A stretch of DNA of 64,000 bases from Durusdinium trenchii. Taxonomy: Eukaryota; Sar; Dinophyceae; Suessiales; Symbiodiniaceae. Where the stretch lies: positions 87,306-151,305 of the forward strand of contig CAXAMN010021718.1 in NCBI GenBank assembly GCA_963970005.1, read 5' to 3'. Position 1 is the stretch's first letter. The number at the start of each line of letters is the position of its first letter. The notes under the pieces are model-generated. The model was not told the DNA's origin and did not search any database. It saw nothing but the letters and a program-made list of their open reading frames with translations. Shown in pieces: positions 63,753 to 64,000 of the stretch. The position numbers and the translations under genes are program-made.

Positions 63753-63895
63753 CAAGCTACTAGGTTGGAGGCCATCGCTAGTAGGATTCGGAGGCCATGC
63801 TAGTAGGATCTGGAGGCCATGGCCATCGCTAGTAGGATTTGGAGGCCATCGCTAGTAGGGTGGAGGCCATTCCTCTTAGGTTCCTTGCGATTAGG
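63753..63895 (+). repeat. module array (ggaggccatcg type)
   Basis: Five ggaggccat(cg) units, with tta or attcgg/atctgg/atttgg variants between the connectors and the module, and CTAGTAG connectors. A younger-looking local expansion of one module type. Confidence 0.85.
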
Positions 63896-64000
63896 GTCGA
63901 TTCCGATCCATTTTTCTTTAGGCCGGATGCAAAAAAGCAGTTCGGTGAATCACTGGACGAAGGCCGCTGAAACACGACTTTCTTGCCAGGACGATCGATC

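Noticed and set aside
1071-63895. Module arrays as CRISPR arrays
   Set aside because: The words between connectors are few and reused everywhere in both orientations, lengths are too short and variable, and there are no cas genes.

Overview
The window looks like nuclear DNA of a dinoflagellate, most likely of the Symbiodiniaceae type. Small exons sit in long introns. There is a young Ty1/copia element, one intron that appears to be GA-AG, and about fifty arrays of short modular repeats in both orientations. No operon-like packing, ribosome binding sites or dense ORFs suggest a prokaryote. The taxonomic call is inference; no rRNA, organelle gene or complete spliced-leader sequence was found.

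Left (1-16 kb): a 67-bp tandem repeat (1-482), then a plus-strand gene similar to THUMPD3-type tRNA guanine-N2 methyltransferases. It can be followed from about 3.09 to 15.82 kb, and its last four exons (5058-5119, 13674-13767, 15160-15346, 15587-15815) join in frame. The intron between 5119 and 13674 holds a 7191-bp copia element (6118-13308) with identical 90-bp LTRs and a 5-bp target duplication. It landed inside one module array. Its polyprotein is broken twice near RNase H and runs on into an unusual transmembrane/coiled-coil tail.

Middle (16-39 kb): mostly non-coding, with many module arrays, hairpins, microsatellites and scattered coding-like segments that I cannot assign. A minus-strand segment at 29982-30281 faintly resembles pectin-lyase-fold proteins.

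Right-middle (39.5-52.5 kb): about 22 plus-strand segments each encode one or two ~23-residue units of the FNIP-repeat kind (LPxxLxxLxFGxxFNxSLxxV). Introns full of modules separate them. This looks like one large repeat-protein gene ending at 52463, possibly partly decayed.

Right (53-64 kb): two exons of an RBM42-like RRM protein (about 56558-56668 and 57490-57575), then three in-frame exons of an unidentified lysine-rich C-terminus (58817-58909, 59102-59143, 59209-59288). The 65-bp intron at 59144-59208 is almost pure repeat modules, and all three acceptors there lie in or beside a repeat connector. The most novel system in the window is this modular repeat grammar and its apparent link to introns.

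All three assembly gaps (23063-23072, 34531-34930, 54822-55329) fall inside module arrays.
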